A DNA stretch of 64,000 nucleotides, taken from NCBI RefSeq assembly GCF_003595175.1, contig NZ_CP032419.1:2356001-2420000 (forward strand), written 5' to 3'. Each line of letters opens with the position of its first letter. Within the stretch, counting starts at the first letter, position 1. Source of the DNA: Pseudomonas cavernae (lineage in GTDB: Bacteria; Pseudomonadota; Gammaproteobacteria; Pseudomonadales; Pseudomonadaceae). This document shows, piece by piece, positions 10,709 to 21,001 of this stretch. A model generated the notes under the pieces. It made no database searches. It was not told the DNA's origin and saw only the letters and a program-made list of their open reading frames with translations. Made by a program: the position numbers and the translations under genes.

Positions 10709-12534
10709 AGGGCATTCTCCGTGGGCTTCAGCCACCAGGCGCGCAGGCCGAGGGTATAGGGCGGCGTGGTGTCGAAGGCGAACCGGTTGCGGTACGCCAC
10801 TCGGTGATAGTTGATATACCAGTTCGGGATGCTGTAGTGCTGCCAAAGCAAGACGCGGTCCAGGGCACGGGCGGCCGCGACCTGGTCGTCACGGGTTTGG
10901 GCGGACAGTAGCTTTTCCAACAGATTGTCGACTATCGGACTGGCCACGCCGGCGTAGTTTTTGCTGCCCTTGACCTTGGCCTGGCTGGAATGGAAGTACT
11001 GCCATTGCTCCAGGCCCGGGCTGAGGGTTTGCGGCAGGGTCATGAGGATCATGTCGTAATCGAACTGGTCCAGGCGTTGTTTGTACTGGGCGCGGTCCAC
11101 CGTGCGCAGGTTGGCCTGAATGCCGATGCTGGCAAGGTTGGTGCTGTACGGGCGGAGGATGCGCTCGAGGCTCGGGTTGACCAGCAGAATCTCGAACTGC
11201 AGCGGCTCGCCATTGCTGTTGACCAGGCGTTGGCCGGACAACTTCCAGCCAGCCTCGCCCAATAGACCCAGGGCGCGGCGCAGGGTTTCCCGCGGGATGC
11301 CGTGGCCGTCGGTGCGCGGCAAGCTGAATGCCTGGGTGAACAGCGGCGCCGGTAGTTGCCTGCGAAAGGGCGACAGCAGTAACCACTCATGACCTTCGGG
11401 CTTGCCGGTGGCGGCAAATTCGCTGTTCGGGTAGTAACTCTGGCTACGCACATAGGCATTGTTGAACAGCGCGCTATTGGTCCACTCGAAGTCGAACATC
11501 AGCCCCAGCGCTTCGCGCACCTGGCGCTGGGCAAAGGTCGCGCGGCGACTGTTGATGAACAGCGCCTGGGTCTGGGTGGGGATCTGATGGGGGATCTCGG
11601 CGCGGATCACGTCGCCGCGGGCGACCGCGGGAAAGCGGTAGCCACTGGCCCAGTTCTTCGCCTGGTGTTCGATGTAGAAATCAAACTCACCGGCCTTGAA
11701 GGCTTCGAAGGCGACGTCTCTGTCGCGGTAGAACTCCACGGCGACGCGATCGAAGTTGTACTTGCCGCGATTGACCGGCAGTTTTTCGCCCCACCAATCC
11801 TTGACCCGCGCGAACACCAGTTCGCGGCCGGGCACCACCTTGGCGATCCGGTAGGGGCCGCTGCCCAGCGGTGGCTCGAAGGTGGTGGCTTTGAAGTCGC
11901 GGTCTTTCCAGTAGTGCTGCGGCAGCACTGGCAGTTCGCCGAGACGCAGGATCAGCAGAGGATTGCCGGCACGCTTGAAGACGAAGCGGATGCGGTGACG
12001 GTTGAGGATATCGACGCGTTTCACTTCCTGCAGGTTGGTGCGGTACTGCGGGTGGCCCTGCTTGACCAGCAAACGGTAGGAAAACGCCACGTCGTAAGCG
12101 GTGATCGGCTTGCCATCATGGAAGCGCGCCTCGGGGCGCAGATTGAATACTACCCAGCTGCGATCATCGCTGTATTCCAGCGATTGCGCGATCAAGCCGT
12201 AGCTGGATGCCGGTTCGTCGCCGGAGGGGTCGTACTGGCCGCTGCCGGCCATCAGGGTTTCGTTCAGTTCGTTGACGCCGTATTGCTGGAAGTCAGCCGT
12301 CGCCACCGGGCTGCTGCCCTTGAAAGTATAGGGGTTGAGGGTGTCGAAGGTGCCGGACGCCATCAGCCGCACGCCGCCGCCCTTGGGGGCCTCGGGGTTG
12401 ACCCAGCCGAAATGGGTGAAGGTGGCGGGGTATTTGAGGGTGCCGAACTGGGCGTAACCGTGGCTTTCGCTGATAGTTGCAAAAGCGGCAAAGCTTGGGG
12501 CCAGGCTGAGGAACAGCAGGAGCAGGGGACGCAT
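10705..12534 (-). CDS. Extracellular solute-binding protein, peptide type (YejA-like, copy 2)
   Basis: A second SBP_bac_5 periplasmic protein, 609 residues, first gene of the operon. Signal peptide MRPLLLLFLSLAPSFAAFA; motifs GGGVRLMASGTFDTLNPYTF and RFHDGKPITAYDVAFSYRLL. It parallels copy 1 along its whole length but is clearly diverged, so the duplication is old. The ATG at 12534 is chosen because it gives a clean signal peptide; the frame stays open upstream to 12648. It may widen the ligand range of the single permease/ATPase set. Confidence 0.9.
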   Translation of the reverse strand: MRPLLLLFLSLAPSFAAFATISESHGYAQFGTLKYPATFTHFGWVNPEAPKGGGVRLMASGTFDTLNPYTFKGSSPVATADFQQYGVNELNETLMAGSGQYDPSGDEPASSYGLIAQSLEYSDDRSWVVFNLRPEARFHDGKPITAYDVAFSYRLLVKQGHPQYRTNLQEVKRVDILNRHRIRFVFKRAGNPLLILRLGELPVLPQHYWKDRDFKATTFEPPLGSGPYRIAKVVPGRELVFARVKDWWGEKLPVNRGKYNFDRVAVEFYRDRDVAFEAFKAGEFDFYIEHQAKNWASGYRFPAVARGDVIRAEIPHQIPTQTQALFINSRRATFAQRQVREALGLMFDFEWTNSALFNNAYVRSQSYYPNSEFAATGKPEGHEWLLLSPFRRQLPAPLFTQAFSLPRTDGHGIPRETLRRALGLLGEAGWKLSGQRLVNSNGEPLQFEILLVNPSLERILRPYSTNLASIGIQANLRTVDRAQYKQRLDQFDYDMILMTLPQTLSPGLEQWQYFHSSQAKVKGSKNYAGVASPIVDNLLEKLLSAQTRDDQVAAARALDRVLLWQHYSIPNWYINYHRVAYRNRFAFDTTPPYTLGLRAWWLKPTENAL

Positions 12535-12679
12535 CAGGCGAGAGATCCGATCCGTGGCGGCTTTGGGCTTCTTGCTCGGTACAGTAACAGCTTGTATCAG
12601 CAGGAAAAAGAGTGACCTGTCCGCGGCTTGTGCCATCATCCTGAGCACTATTTAGCGAATATTGGAGTGGGGTTTTCAC

Positions 12680-14125
12680 TTGGCCGAACGCAGTCATGGT
12701 TTGCAGGCGTGGATCGAGCGGTTGAGTCAGGCCGAACTGCCGGCATTGGCCGCGGTGGTGCAGGATCTGCAACGCCTGGCCCAGCCAGATAACACCTCGG
12801 TGCAGCAGCTGGCCGAAGTCCTGCTGCGCGATGCGGCCCTCACCTCCAAGGTGCTGCGTGTCGCCAACAGCGTCTATTACAACCCATCCCAAGAGCCCAT
12901 CCGTACCATCAGCCGGGCCATCGTGCTGATCGGCTTCGAGCAGGTGCGTTTGATCGGTCTGTCGGTGAGCCTGATCGACCATCTTCTGGCCCGCCAGCCG
13001 CGCGAGCAATTGCAGGAGTTGCTGGCGCGCGCCTTCCACGCCGCGGTACAGGCGCGCAGCATCGCCGGCTATGTGCTCTCCAAACACCAGGAGGAGGTGT
13101 TCATCGCCGCCTTGCTCAATCAGTTGGGCGAGTTGGCGTTCTGGGGCTCTGCGGGTGAGCAGGCCGACGAATTGGCCAGTGTCCTGGCGCAACCGGGCAT
13201 CGAGGTGGAAAAGACGGTGCGCGAGGTGCTGGGCATCAGTTTCCGCCAGCTGACCCTGGGGCTGGTGAAAAGCTGGAACCTGGGTGAGCTCGCCAGCTTG
13301 GCGCACACTCGCGCCAGCCAGCACGATCCTGCGGTCCAGGCGGTCCGGCTCGGCGTGCAGATCAGCGAGGCGGCGCTGGACGGCTGGGACTCGCCGGCTA
13401 TCGACAGCCTGGTCGGGCAACTGGCGGCCTTCATCGGCGTGACGCCCGAGGAGGCCCTGCAACAGGTGCTGGCCAGCGCCGACGAGGCGGTCAAGGTGGC
13501 AGCCACCTTCGGCGCCAGCCGGTTGTGCCACCTGATTCCGCATACCGACCCGGAGCAGATTCGCCTGCAACAGGAGCAGCGGCGCGCGCGCCTACTGCAA
13601 CCCAACCTGCAGATCCTGCAACAGGCGCTGCAGGATATCGGCGCGATGGTGGCGCAGCGGGCCGATCTGAATCGGGTGCTGGATGCGCTGTGTCTGGGCT
13701 TACATCAAGGGGCCGGTCTGGAGCGCGTGATGCTGGCGGTGCTGGCCGACGGGCAGACGTGCTTTCGCGTCAAGCGAGCCGTGGGTGAGGGGACCGAGGC
13801 CTGGCCGAGTGACTTTGTGCTGCCGGTCGAACGCCCCGAGCAGCCACACCTGTTCAGTTACGTCCTGCGCCATCGCGAGACCTTGTGGATGGGGGTGCCG
13901 GCCAGTTGCAGTCTCAATGAGCTGGTCACTCAGCCGCTGCGGCAAATGCTGGGGCAGGGCATGTTCTTCATCGCCCCGCTGCTGGTGGGCAGCCGCGAGA
14001 TCGGGGTGCTCTATGCCGACCGGCGACTGTCCGGGCGAGCGCTCAAGCATGAGCAGTTCGTGGCCTTCCAGCGCTTCAGTCAGCTGACCGCGCGCTGTTT
14101 GGAGGCGATGGGTCGGCGGGGCTGA
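12680..14125 (+). CDS. HDOD-domain protein with C-terminal GAF-like domain
   Basis: Cytoplasmic signalling protein of about 481 residues. The N-terminal ~230 residues are an HDOD domain (LRDAALTSKVLRVANSVYYN, IVLIGFEQVRLIGLSVSLID), a non-catalytic HD relative found in regulatory proteins. The C-terminal part from about residue 315 (ALCLGLHQGAGLERVMLAVL ... GVLYADRR) resembles a GAF domain. The start is uncertain: TTG at 12680 has GGAGTGG upstream, while TTG at 12662 is also in frame. It diverges from the peptide transporter operon and ends one base before the convergent mltD stop. The precise role is unknown. Confidence 0.8.
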   Translation: MAERSHGLQAWIERLSQAELPALAAVVQDLQRLAQPDNTSVQQLAEVLLRDAALTSKVLRVANSVYYNPSQEPIRTISRAIVLIGFEQVRLIGLSVSLIDHLLARQPREQLQELLARAFHAAVQARSIAGYVLSKHQEEVFIAALLNQLGELAFWGSAGEQADELASVLAQPGIEVEKTVREVLGISFRQLTLGLVKSWNLGELASLAHTRASQHDPAVQAVRLGVQISEAALDGWDSPAIDSLVGQLAAFIGVTPEEALQQVLASADEAVKVAATFGASRLCHLIPHTDPEQIRLQQEQRRARLLQPNLQILQQALQDIGAMVAQRADLNRVLDALCLGLHQGAGLERVMLAVLADGQTCFRVKRAVGEGTEAWPSDFVLPVERPEQPHLFSYVLRHRETLWMGVPASCSLNELVTQPLRQMLGQGMFFIAPLLVGSREIGVLYADRRLSGRALKHEQFVAFQRFSQLTARCLEAMGRRG

Positions 14126-15688
14126 TCAGTTGGTCAGGTAGAGGGTGAGGGTTTGCCCCGGGCGCAGCGCCCGCCCGGTATTGGGGTTCCAGTTTTCGAG
14201 ATGCCGGGTCTCGACATTGAAGCGCTTGGCGATCAGGTACATGGAATCGCCCTTCTTCACCTTGTAGTAGGTGACGGCCTCCCGCGACTTGCCTTTGCTG
14301 GCGGCAACCGCCTTGCCGCCTTGCAGTTTGAGCACCTGGCCGGCTGTCAGACCCTGCTTGGAGAGCTTGTTCCAGCGCTTGAGGTCGTTGACCGTGACCT
14401 TGTTGGCCTTGGCGATCTGCCACAGGTTGTCGCCTGGCTTGACCCGGTAGCTGCGTGACGGCTGAGTTTCCCGCACGGCCGCATTCTGGAACAGCGGCTG
14501 CTGCGGTTGTGTTCCAGGGCGGGCAGGAATGCTCAGCACCTGGCCGACACGCAGATGGTTGCCGGAAAGGCGATTGATGTCTTTCAGGGTGCTGACCGTC
14601 AGGTGAAAGCGGTTGGCGATGCCGTGCAGGCTATCGCCATTGCGCACCTTGTATTCCTGCCAGTCCACCAGTTCCTGCGGTTTCATCATCGACAGGTTGG
14701 CGGCCAACAGCTCGGCCTTTTCCGCCGGCACCAGCAACTGCTTGGGACCGCCGTAGGTGATGCGTTTCTTGAATGCCGGGTTGAGCAGGTAAAGCTCTTC
14801 CTCGTCGATATTGGCGAGGGTGGCGACGCGCGACAGGTCCATGCGCTGGTTGATGGCGATCGCCTCGAAATAGGGCTCGTTGGCGATCGGCTCCAGGTTG
14901 ATGCCGTAGGCCTCGGGCGCCACTACCAGTTGCGACAGGGCCAGGAGTTTCGGTACGTATTCCTGGGTTTCCTGCGGCAGTGGCAGGTTCCAGTAATCGG
15001 TCGGCAGGCCGAGTTTCTGGTTGCGCTCGATGGCGCGGCTGACCGTGCCTTCGCCGGCGTTGTAGGCGGCCAGGGCAAGCAGCCAGTCGCCGTTGAACAT
15101 CTCGTGCAGGCGCGACAGGTAGTTCATCGCCGCATTGGTCGAGGCGGTGATATCGCGGCGGCCGTCGTACCAACTGGTCTGCTGCAGGTTGTAGTGGCGT
15201 CCGGTGGCCGGGATGAACTGCCAGAGGCCAGCGGCATTGCTGCGCGAATAGGCGAGGGGATTGTAGGAGCTTTCGATGACCGGCAGCAGCGCCAGCTCCA
15301 GGGGCATGTTGCGCTCTTCCAGACGCTCGACGACGTAATGGATATACAGGCTGCCGCGGCCGCTGACGCTTTCCAGGTAGGAGGGCTTGCTGGCGAACCA
15401 CAGGCGCTGGCGCTCGATGCGCGGATTGGTGCCGATCTCGCCCTGGAGCTTGAAGCCGGTGCGTATGCGCGCCCAGATATCCTGCGGCGGCTCGGGCTCA
15501 GTCGTCTGCTCCAACCATTCTGTTTGCCGTGCAAAGTCGACGGCGCGATCGGTGTCCTGGCCACTGTTGTCGGGCGGGGCGGTCATGCTCTGACAGCCGG
15601 CCAAACCGAGGGCGAGCGCGGTCAGCAGCGCTCGGGAGACCCTTGCCAACACATCTAGATCAAGTTTTTTAGAAGAAGATGACGACAT
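14126..15688 (-). CDS. mltD: Membrane-bound lytic murein transglycosylase D
   Basis: Outer-membrane lipoprotein, 520 residues, that cleaves peptidoglycan glycan strands to 1,6-anhydro-muropeptides. The signal peptide ends in lipobox LAGC (Cys about residue 32). The SLT domain contains the catalytic Glu in VIESSYNP followed by AGLWQFIPATGRHYNL. Three LysM repeats occupy the C-terminal third (YKVRNGDSLHGIANRFHL, YRVKPGDNLWQIAKANKV, YKVKKGDSMYLIAKRFNV). It is the usual neighbour of gloB, transcribed in the same direction with a ~100-bp gap. Confidence 0.95.
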   Translation of the reverse strand: MSSSSSKKLDLDVLARVSRALLTALALGLAGCQSMTAPPDNSGQDTDRAVDFARQTEWLEQTTEPEPPQDIWARIRTGFKLQGEIGTNPRIERQRLWFASKPSYLESVSGRGSLYIHYVVERLEERNMPLELALLPVIESSYNPLAYSRSNAAGLWQFIPATGRHYNLQQTSWYDGRRDITASTNAAMNYLSRLHEMFNGDWLLALAAYNAGEGTVSRAIERNQKLGLPTDYWNLPLPQETQEYVPKLLALSQLVVAPEAYGINLEPIANEPYFEAIAINQRMDLSRVATLANIDEEELYLLNPAFKKRITYGGPKQLLVPAEKAELLAANLSMMKPQELVDWQEYKVRNGDSLHGIANRFHLTVSTLKDINRLSGNHLRVGQVLSIPARPGTQPQQPLFQNAAVRETQPSRSYRVKPGDNLWQIAKANKVTVNDLKRWNKLSKQGLTAGQVLKLQGGKAVAASKGKSREAVTYYKVKKGDSMYLIAKRFNVETRHLENWNPNTGRALRPGQTLTLYLTN

Positions 15689-15786
15689 TGGCTGGGGTCT
15701 TATTCCAGTCGTAAATGTCGGGCGATTCTAGAAATCGTCCATGGCTTGGTCAAGTTTTAACCGCTTCGACTGAGTGGGGCGGACCG

Positions 15787-16566
15787 TCAAAACCGGTCCT
15801 TCCAGGCCCTCAGGCTGGCGAACACCGCGCTGGGCGTGCGTTGACCAAGCCCATCCCGCTCGTCGGTTTTCCGAATGACGGAGGGTTCGCGGCTGCGCAG
15901 GAAGGGATTGGTCGCCCGTTCCAGGGCCAGAGTGGACGGCAGGCTGATCTGGCCTTGCGCCCGCCAGCTCGTGACTTCGGCCAAGCGGGCGGCAATGGCT
16001 GGATTCTCCGGCTCGACTGCCTGGGCGAAGCGCAGATTGCTCAGGGTGTATTCGTGGGTGCAGTAAACCTGGGTGGCGTCCGGCAGGGACGCCAGGCGGC
16101 TGAGCGAGTCGTACATCTGCTCGGGGGTGCCCTCGAACAGGCGGCCGCAGCCGGCAGCGAACAGGGTGTCGCCACAGAACAGCCAGGGCCGTTCGGCATC
16201 GGCGTGGTAATAGGCGATATGGCCGAGGGTATGCCCCGGTACTTCCATGATCTGGAAGCGTTGGCCGAGCACCTCGACCATGTCGCCTTCGGCCAGGGCC
16301 ACGTCGCGCGCCGGGATCTTTTCGTTGGCCGGGCCGAGCACGCGGGCGCCGGTGGTCTGTTTGAGCCGTTCGACGCCGCCGACATGATCGAAATGATGAT
16401 GGGTGACCAGGATGTCGCTGAGCTGCCAGCCCGGATGCGCGGCCAGCCAATCGAGTACCGGGGCGGCATCGCCCGGATCGACCACGGCGCACTGCCTTTT
16501 GGCAGTGTCTTGTAACAACCACAGGTAGTTGTCGTTGAAGGCGGGCAGGGCGTCGATCTGTATCAT
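15787..16566 (-). CDS. gloB: Hydroxyacylglutathione hydrolase (glyoxalase II)
   Basis: Cytosolic metallo-beta-lactamase-fold enzyme, 259 residues, hydrolysing S-D-lactoylglutathione to D-lactate and glutathione in methylglyoxal detoxification. The binuclear metal motif [10 protein letters not shown] is present, followed by [23 protein letters not shown] and the glutathione-binding [12 protein letters not shown]. The ATG at 16566 gives the family N-terminus [16 protein letters not shown]; the much longer upstream frame is noise antisense to the methyltransferase gene. It diverges from that gene, a conserved arrangement. Confidence 0.95.
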   Translation of the reverse strand: MIQIDALPAFNDNYLWLLQDTAKRQCAVVDPGDAAPVLDWLAAHPGWQLSDILVTHHHFDHVGGVERLKQTTGARVLGPANEKIPARDVALAEGDMVEVLGQRFQIMEVPGHTLGHIAYYHADAERPWLFCGDTLFAAGCGRLFEGTPEQMYDSLSRLASLPDATQVYCTHEYTLSNLRFAQAVEPENPAIAARLAEVTSWRAQGQISLPSTLALERATNPFLRSREPSVIRKTDERDGLGQRTPSAVFASLRAWKDRF

Positions 16567-16632
16567 CGTGAGAGTCGCTAAGCTGTAAGCAATGGCCCAT
16601 CTTAGGCGTAAAGGATGCGAGCAGGTACTCCT

Positions 16633-17385
16633 ATGACCGATCAAGCTTTCGCCCAGGCCGATGCCGAATGGCTGGCCCTGACCCGCGCGGCGCGTGCCTG
16701 GCTCGAAGGGCCGCTCGGCCAGTTGTTGCTGGTGCAGGAGCGGCGGCTGCTGGAAGAGGAGCTGGCGCGCCTGTTCGGCGGTTATCTGGTGCATTACGGC
16801 CCTGCGGTCGAGCTGGCGGGCTGTGGGCAGATCCAGCGCAGTGTGCGTCTGGGGGCTCCCTTGCCGGGGGTGGAGATCGTCTGCGAGGAGCAGGCCTGGC
16901 CACTGAGCGAGCACGCCGCCGATGTGGTGGTGCTGCAGCATGGTCTGGATTTCAGCCTGTCTCCGCACGGTTTATTGCGTGAAGCGGCGCACAGCGTCAG
17001 GCCAGGCGGGCACTTGCTGATCATCGGCATCAACCCGTGGAGCACCTGGGGGCTGCGTCACTGGTTCGCCGCCGATGCCTTCCGTGAGGCCCGCTGCATC
17101 GCCCCGACGCGGGTCGGCGACTGGCTCAACCTGCTCGGATTCGCGCTGGAGAAACGCCGCTTCGGGTGCTATCGTCCGCCGCTTTCTTCCGCCGTCTGGC
17201 AATCGCGTCTGGAGCGTCTGGAACGCTGGGGTGACCGCTGGCAGCCGTCAGGCGCGGGCTTCTATCTGCTGGTTGCGCGCAAGATTGTGATGGGTTTGCG
17301 GCCCCTGCGGCAGGCGCAACGTGTGCCCTTGGGCAAGTTGGTGCCTATGCCCGTAGCCAAGATCAGCCGGCGGGATTCCGAATAG
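16633..17385 (+). CDS. Class I SAM-dependent methyltransferase, substrate unknown
   Basis: A 250-residue cytosolic protein of the methyltransferase type 11 group. The region [20 protein letters not shown] followed by [20 protein letters not shown] is the typical post-II/post-III segment of SAM methyltransferases. The N-terminal glycine-rich motif is weak. Start ATG at 16633 has GCAGG upstream; an ATG at 16615 is also in frame but has no spacing from its AAGG. It diverges from gloB and precedes rnhA, as in other pseudomonads. The methyl acceptor is not known. Confidence 0.8.
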   Translation: MTDQAFAQADAEWLALTRAARAWLEGPLGQLLLVQERRLLEEELARLFGGYLVHYGPAVELAGCGQIQRSVRLGAPLPGVEIVCEEQAWPLSEHAADVVVLQHGLDFSLSPHGLLREAAHSVRPGGHLLIIGINPWSTWGLRHWFAADAFREARCIAPTRVGDWLNLLGFALEKRRFGCYRPPLSSAVWQSRLERLERWGDRWQPSGAGFYLLVARKIVMGLRPLRQAQRVPLGKLVPMPVAKISRRDSE

Positions 17386-17404
17386 CAAGACCTGAGCCTT
17401 GAGA

Positions 17405-17857
17405 ATGTCTGAACTGATTGAGATCTTCACCGACGGTGCCTGCAAGGGAAATCCAGGCCCCGGCGGCTGGGGCGCGCTGCTTATTTATAAGGGCGTGGAA
17501 AAGGAGTTGTGGGGCGGCGAGGTGGAAACCACCAATAACCGCATGGAACTGACCGCGGCGATTCGCGGCCTGGCCGAGCTCAAGCGCACCTGTGAGGTGC
17601 GCCTGGTCACCGATTCCGAATACGTCATGCGCGGTATTCAGGAATGGCTACCGAACTGGAAGAAACGCGGCTGGAAAACTGCCGCTCGCCAGCCAGTGAA
17701 GAATGCCGATCTGTGGCAGCAGCTGGACGAACAGGTCAATCGCCACCAGGTCACCTGGCAATGGGTGCGCGGGCATACCGGTCATCCCGGCAACGAGCGT
17801 GCCGATCAGCTGGCCAACCGCGGTGTGGAAGAAGTAAGAGGCAGAAAACATGCGTAG
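17405..17857 (+). CDS. rnhA: Ribonuclease HI
   Basis: Cytosolic endonuclease, 150 residues, degrading the RNA strand of RNA–DNA hybrids (R-loops, primers). All four acidic active-site residues are visible: Asp in [16 protein letters not shown], Glu in [10 protein letters not shown], Asp in TDSEYV and Asp in NERADQLAN; the basic handle KKRGWKTA is also present. The ATG at 17405 is preferred to an in-frame TTG six bases upstream. It overlaps dnaQ by 8 bp, implying coupling of the two replication genes. Confidence 0.97.
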   Translation: MSELIEIFTDGACKGNPGPGGWGALLIYKGVEKELWGGEVETTNNRMELTAAIRGLAELKRTCEVRLVTDSEYVMRGIQEWLPNWKKRGWKTAARQPVKNADLWQQLDEQVNRHQVTWQWVRGHTGHPGNERADQLANRGVEEVRGRKHA

Positions 17858-18593
17858 TGTGGTCCTGGATACCGAAACGACCGGCATGCCGGTTACCGAT
17901 GGCCATCGCATCATCGAGATCGGCTGCGTCGAGCTGATGGGCCGGCGCCTGACCGGCCGCCACTTCCATGTCTATCTGCAGCCCGATCGTGAAATCGACG
18001 AAGGCGCCATCGCGGTGCACGGCATCACCAATGAATTCCTCAACGGCAAGCCGCGCTTTCGCGAAGTCGCCGATGAATTCTTCGAGTTCATCAAGGGTGC
18101 CCAGCTGATCATCCACAACGCGGCGTTCGACGTGGGCTTCATCAACAACGAGTTCGCCTTGCTCGGCCAGAGCGAGCGCGCCGATGTCAGCGATCATTGC
18201 TCGATACTCGATACCCTGTTGATGGCCCGCGAGCGCCATCCGGGGCAGCGCAACAACCTCGATGCGCTGTGCAAACGCTACTTCGTCGACAATTCCGGGC
18301 GCGAACTGCACGGCGCCTTGCTTGACGCCGAGATTCTCGCCGACGTCTACCTGGCGATGACCGGCGGCCAGACCAGCCTGTCGCTGGCCGGCAATGCCTC
18401 CGATGGCAATGGTCATGGCGGCGGGCAGGCCAGCGAGATTCGCCGTTTGCCGGCGGAACGCCCACGCACGCGGGTGATTGCCGCCAGCGCCGAGGATTTG
18501 TCTGCGCATGCCGCGCGTCTGGCGATCATCGAGAAGTCGGCCGGAGCGCCGGCCTTGTGGGTGCAGATGGAGACCTCGTCCACCGAGATCTGA
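17850..18593 (+). CDS. dnaQ: DNA polymerase III epsilon subunit (3'-5' proofreading exonuclease)
   Basis: Proofreading subunit of the replicative polymerase core, 247 residues. DEDD-family motifs are intact: Exo [17 protein letters not shown], Exo [16 protein letters not shown] and Exo III with [15 protein letters not shown]. The C-terminal ~60 residues form the flexible linker and polymerase-binding segment. The ATG lies inside rnhA (8-bp overlap). Confidence 0.96.
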   Translation: MRSVVLDTETTGMPVTDGHRIIEIGCVELMGRRLTGRHFHVYLQPDREIDEGAIAVHGITNEFLNGKPRFREVADEFFEFIKGAQLIIHNAAFDVGFINNEFALLGQSERADVSDHCSILDTLLMARERHPGQRNNLDALCKRYFVDNSGRELHGALLDAEILADVYLAMTGGQTSLSLAGNASDGNGHGGGQASEIRRLPAERPRTRVIAASAEDLSAHAARLAIIEKSAGAPALWVQMETSSTEI

Positions 18594-18728
18594 TATATGC
18601 CTCAGCGTGCCGACTTATCGGCGCGCGACCTTTTCGTACAGGCTGAAGCAGCAGGGGTTCCGTCCGTGCGGGCGTGCCTCTACCCTGAGGTGATTGGCGG
18701 CACCAGCCGCCCACCCCAGGGGCGCAGA

Positions 18729-20984
18729 ATGTACAAAGACCTTAAATTCCCCATCCTCATCGTGCACCGCGACATCAAGGCCGATACCGTGGCCGGTGAT
18801 CGCGTACGGGAGATCGCCCGCGAACTGGAACAGGACGGTTTCACCATCCTTTCGACCGCCAGTGCGGCGGAAGGCCGCATTGTCGCCTCCACCCACCATG
18901 GCCTGGCTTGTATCCTGATGGCGGCCGAGGGCGCGGGCGAGAATCAGCGCTTGTTGCAAGACGTGGTCGAGCTGATCCGTGTGGCGCGGGTACGGGCGCC
19001 ACAATTGCCGATCTTCGCTCTCGGCGAGCAGGTGACCATCGAAAACGCGCCGGCCGAGGCGATGAATGACCTCAACCAGCTGCGTGGCCTGCTGTACCTG
19101 TTCGAGGATACTGTGTCCTTCCTCGCCCGCCAGGTGGCGCGCGCGGCGCGTAGTTATCTGGAAGGTCTGCTGCCGCCGTTCTTCCGCGCGCTGGTGGAGC
19201 ACACCGCGCAGTCCAACTACTCCTGGCATACGCCAGGCCACGGCGGTGGCGTGGCCTATCGCAAGAGCCCGGTGGGACAGGCCTTTCACCAGTTCTTCGG
19301 CGAGAACACCCTGCGTTCCGACTTATCGGTATCGGTACCCGAGCTGGGCTCGCTGCTCGATCACACCGGCCCGCTGGCCGAGGCCGAAATGCGTGCCGCG
19401 CGCAATTTCGGCGCCGATCACACCTACTTCGTCATCAATGGCACCTCGACGGCCAACAAGATCGTCTGGCATTCGATGGTCGGGCGTGACGACTTGGTGC
19501 TGGTGGATCGCAACTGCCACAAATCGATCCTCCACTCGATCATCATGACTGGGGCGATCCCGCTCTACCTGTGTCCGGAGCGTAATGAACTGGGCATCAT
19601 CGGCCCCATCCCGCTCAGCGAGTTCTCCCCCGAGTCGATCCAGGCCAAGATCGCCGCCAGTCCCTTGGCCAAGGGGCGCCCAGCCAAGGTCAAGCTGGCG
19701 GTGGTGACCAACTCCACCTACGACGGCCTCTGTTACAACGCCGAGATGGTCAAGCAGGCTCTCGGTGATAGCGTTGAGGTGCTGCATTTCGACGAGGCCT
19801 GGTACGCCTATGCGGCCTTCCACGAGTTCTACCGTGGTCGTTATGGCATGGGCACCAGCCGTGATCCGCACGCGCCGCTGGTGTTCACCACCCATTCGAC
19901 CCACAAGTTGCTGGCGGCCTTCAGCCAGGCTTCGATGATCCATGTGCAGGATGGCGGCGTGCGTCAGCTCGATCGTGATCGCTTCAATGAAGCCTTCATG
20001 ATGCACATCTCCACCTCGCCGCAGTACAGCATCATCGCCTCGCTGGACGTGGCCTCGGCGATGATGGAGGGGCCGGCCGGCCGCTCGCTGATCCAGGAAA
20101 CCTTCGACGAGGCGCTGAGCTTTCGTCGGGCTCTGGCCAACCTGCGGCAGAACCTGCCGGCGGATGACTGGTGGTTCAGCATCTGGCAGCCGCCGCAGGC
20201 CGAAGGCGGGGAGGGTGTCACCACCGGCGACTGGCTGTTGGCGCCGAACGCCGATTGGCATGGGTTCGGCGAGGTGGTGGATGACTATGTGCTGCTTGAT
20301 CCGATTAAGGTCACCCTGGTCACTCCGGGCCTAACCGCCGGCGGCAAGCTGGACGAGCACGGTATCCCCGCCGCGGTGGTCAGCAAGTTCCTTTGGGAGC
20401 GTGGTGTGGTGGTCGAGAAGACCGGCCTGTATTCCTTCCTGGTGCTGTTCTCCATGGGGATTACCAAAGGCAAGTGGAGCACGCTGCTCACTGAACTACT
20501 GGAGTTCAAGCGCCTGTACGACGCCAACGTGCCTTTGCCCAGCGCCCTGCCAAGCATTGCCAAGGCCGGCGGCGCGCGCTACAGCGGCATGGGTTTGCGC
20601 GACCTGTGCGAAGAGCTGCACGGCTGCTACCGCGAGAACGCCACGGCGAAGGCCTTGAAACGCATGTACACGGTGCTGCCGGAAGTGGCGATGAAACCGG
20701 CCGATGCCTACGACCTGTTGGTACGCGGTGAGGTCGAGGCGGTGCCGATCGATCAGCTCGAAGGGCGCATCGCCGCGGTGATGCTGGTGCCTTATCCACC
20801 GGGCATCCCGCTGATCATGCCGGGCGAGCGCTTCACCCAGGCGACGCGCTCGATCATCGACTATCTGGAGTTCGCCCGTGCCTTCGACAGCCGCTTCCCC
20901 GGCTTCGATGCGGATGTGCATGGCCTGCAGGATGAGGATATTAATGGCGTGCGCTGCTATACAGTTGATTGCATAAAGCAGTAG
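18729..20984 (+). CDS. ldcA: Lysine decarboxylase LdcA (Orn/Lys/Arg decarboxylase, PLP-dependent)
   Basis: A 751-residue fold-type I PLP decarboxylase with an N-terminal response-regulator-like wing domain (MYKDLKFPILIVHRDIKADT), the PLP Lys in HSTHKLLAAFSQAS, and DEAWYAYAAFHEF. Length and N-terminus match what I recall of P. aeruginosa LdcA, which makes cadaverine from lysine and feeds polyamine metabolism. The ATG at 18729 is chosen over an in-frame ATG at 18597 because upstream residues are not family-like, leaving a 135-bp leader. A permease gene follows 17 bp later, forming a decarboxylase/antiporter pair. Confidence 0.9.
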   Translation: MYKDLKFPILIVHRDIKADTVAGDRVREIARELEQDGFTILSTASAAEGRIVASTHHGLACILMAAEGAGENQRLLQDVVELIRVARVRAPQLPIFALGEQVTIENAPAEAMNDLNQLRGLLYLFEDTVSFLARQVARAARSYLEGLLPPFFRALVEHTAQSNYSWHTPGHGGGVAYRKSPVGQAFHQFFGENTLRSDLSVSVPELGSLLDHTGPLAEAEMRAARNFGADHTYFVINGTSTANKIVWHSMVGRDDLVLVDRNCHKSILHSIIMTGAIPLYLCPERNELGIIGPIPLSEFSPESIQAKIAASPLAKGRPAKVKLAVVTNSTYDGLCYNAEMVKQALGDSVEVLHFDEAWYAYAAFHEFYRGRYGMGTSRDPHAPLVFTTHSTHKLLAAFSQASMIHVQDGGVRQLDRDRFNEAFMMHISTSPQYSIIASLDVASAMMEGPAGRSLIQETFDEALSFRRALANLRQNLPADDWWFSIWQPPQAEGGEGVTTGDWLLAPNADWHGFGEVVDDYVLLDPIKVTLVTPGLTAGGKLDEHGIPAAVVSKFLWERGVVVEKTGLYSFLVLFSMGITKGKWSTLLTELLEFKRLYDANVPLPSALPSIAKAGGARYSGMGLRDLCEELHGCYRENATAKALKRMYTVLPEVAMKPADAYDLLVRGEVEAVPIDQLEGRIAAVMLVPYPPGIPLIMPGERFTQATRSIIDYLEFARAFDSRFPGFDADVHGLQDEDINGVRCYTVDCIKQ

Positions 20985-21001
20985 TTCAGCCGGGGGAGCA
21001 C

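Noticed and set aside
12293-13570. 425-codon minus-strand frame over the HDOD gene
   Set aside because: It spans the divergent promoter gap and mixes antisense HDOD with out-of-frame binding-protein sequence; no family match.
18609-19329. CCGACTTATCGG at 18610-18621 and again at 19318-19329
   Set aside because: Only two copies, one inside ldcA codons; chance recurrence of a 12-mer is plausible and no matching regulator is known.
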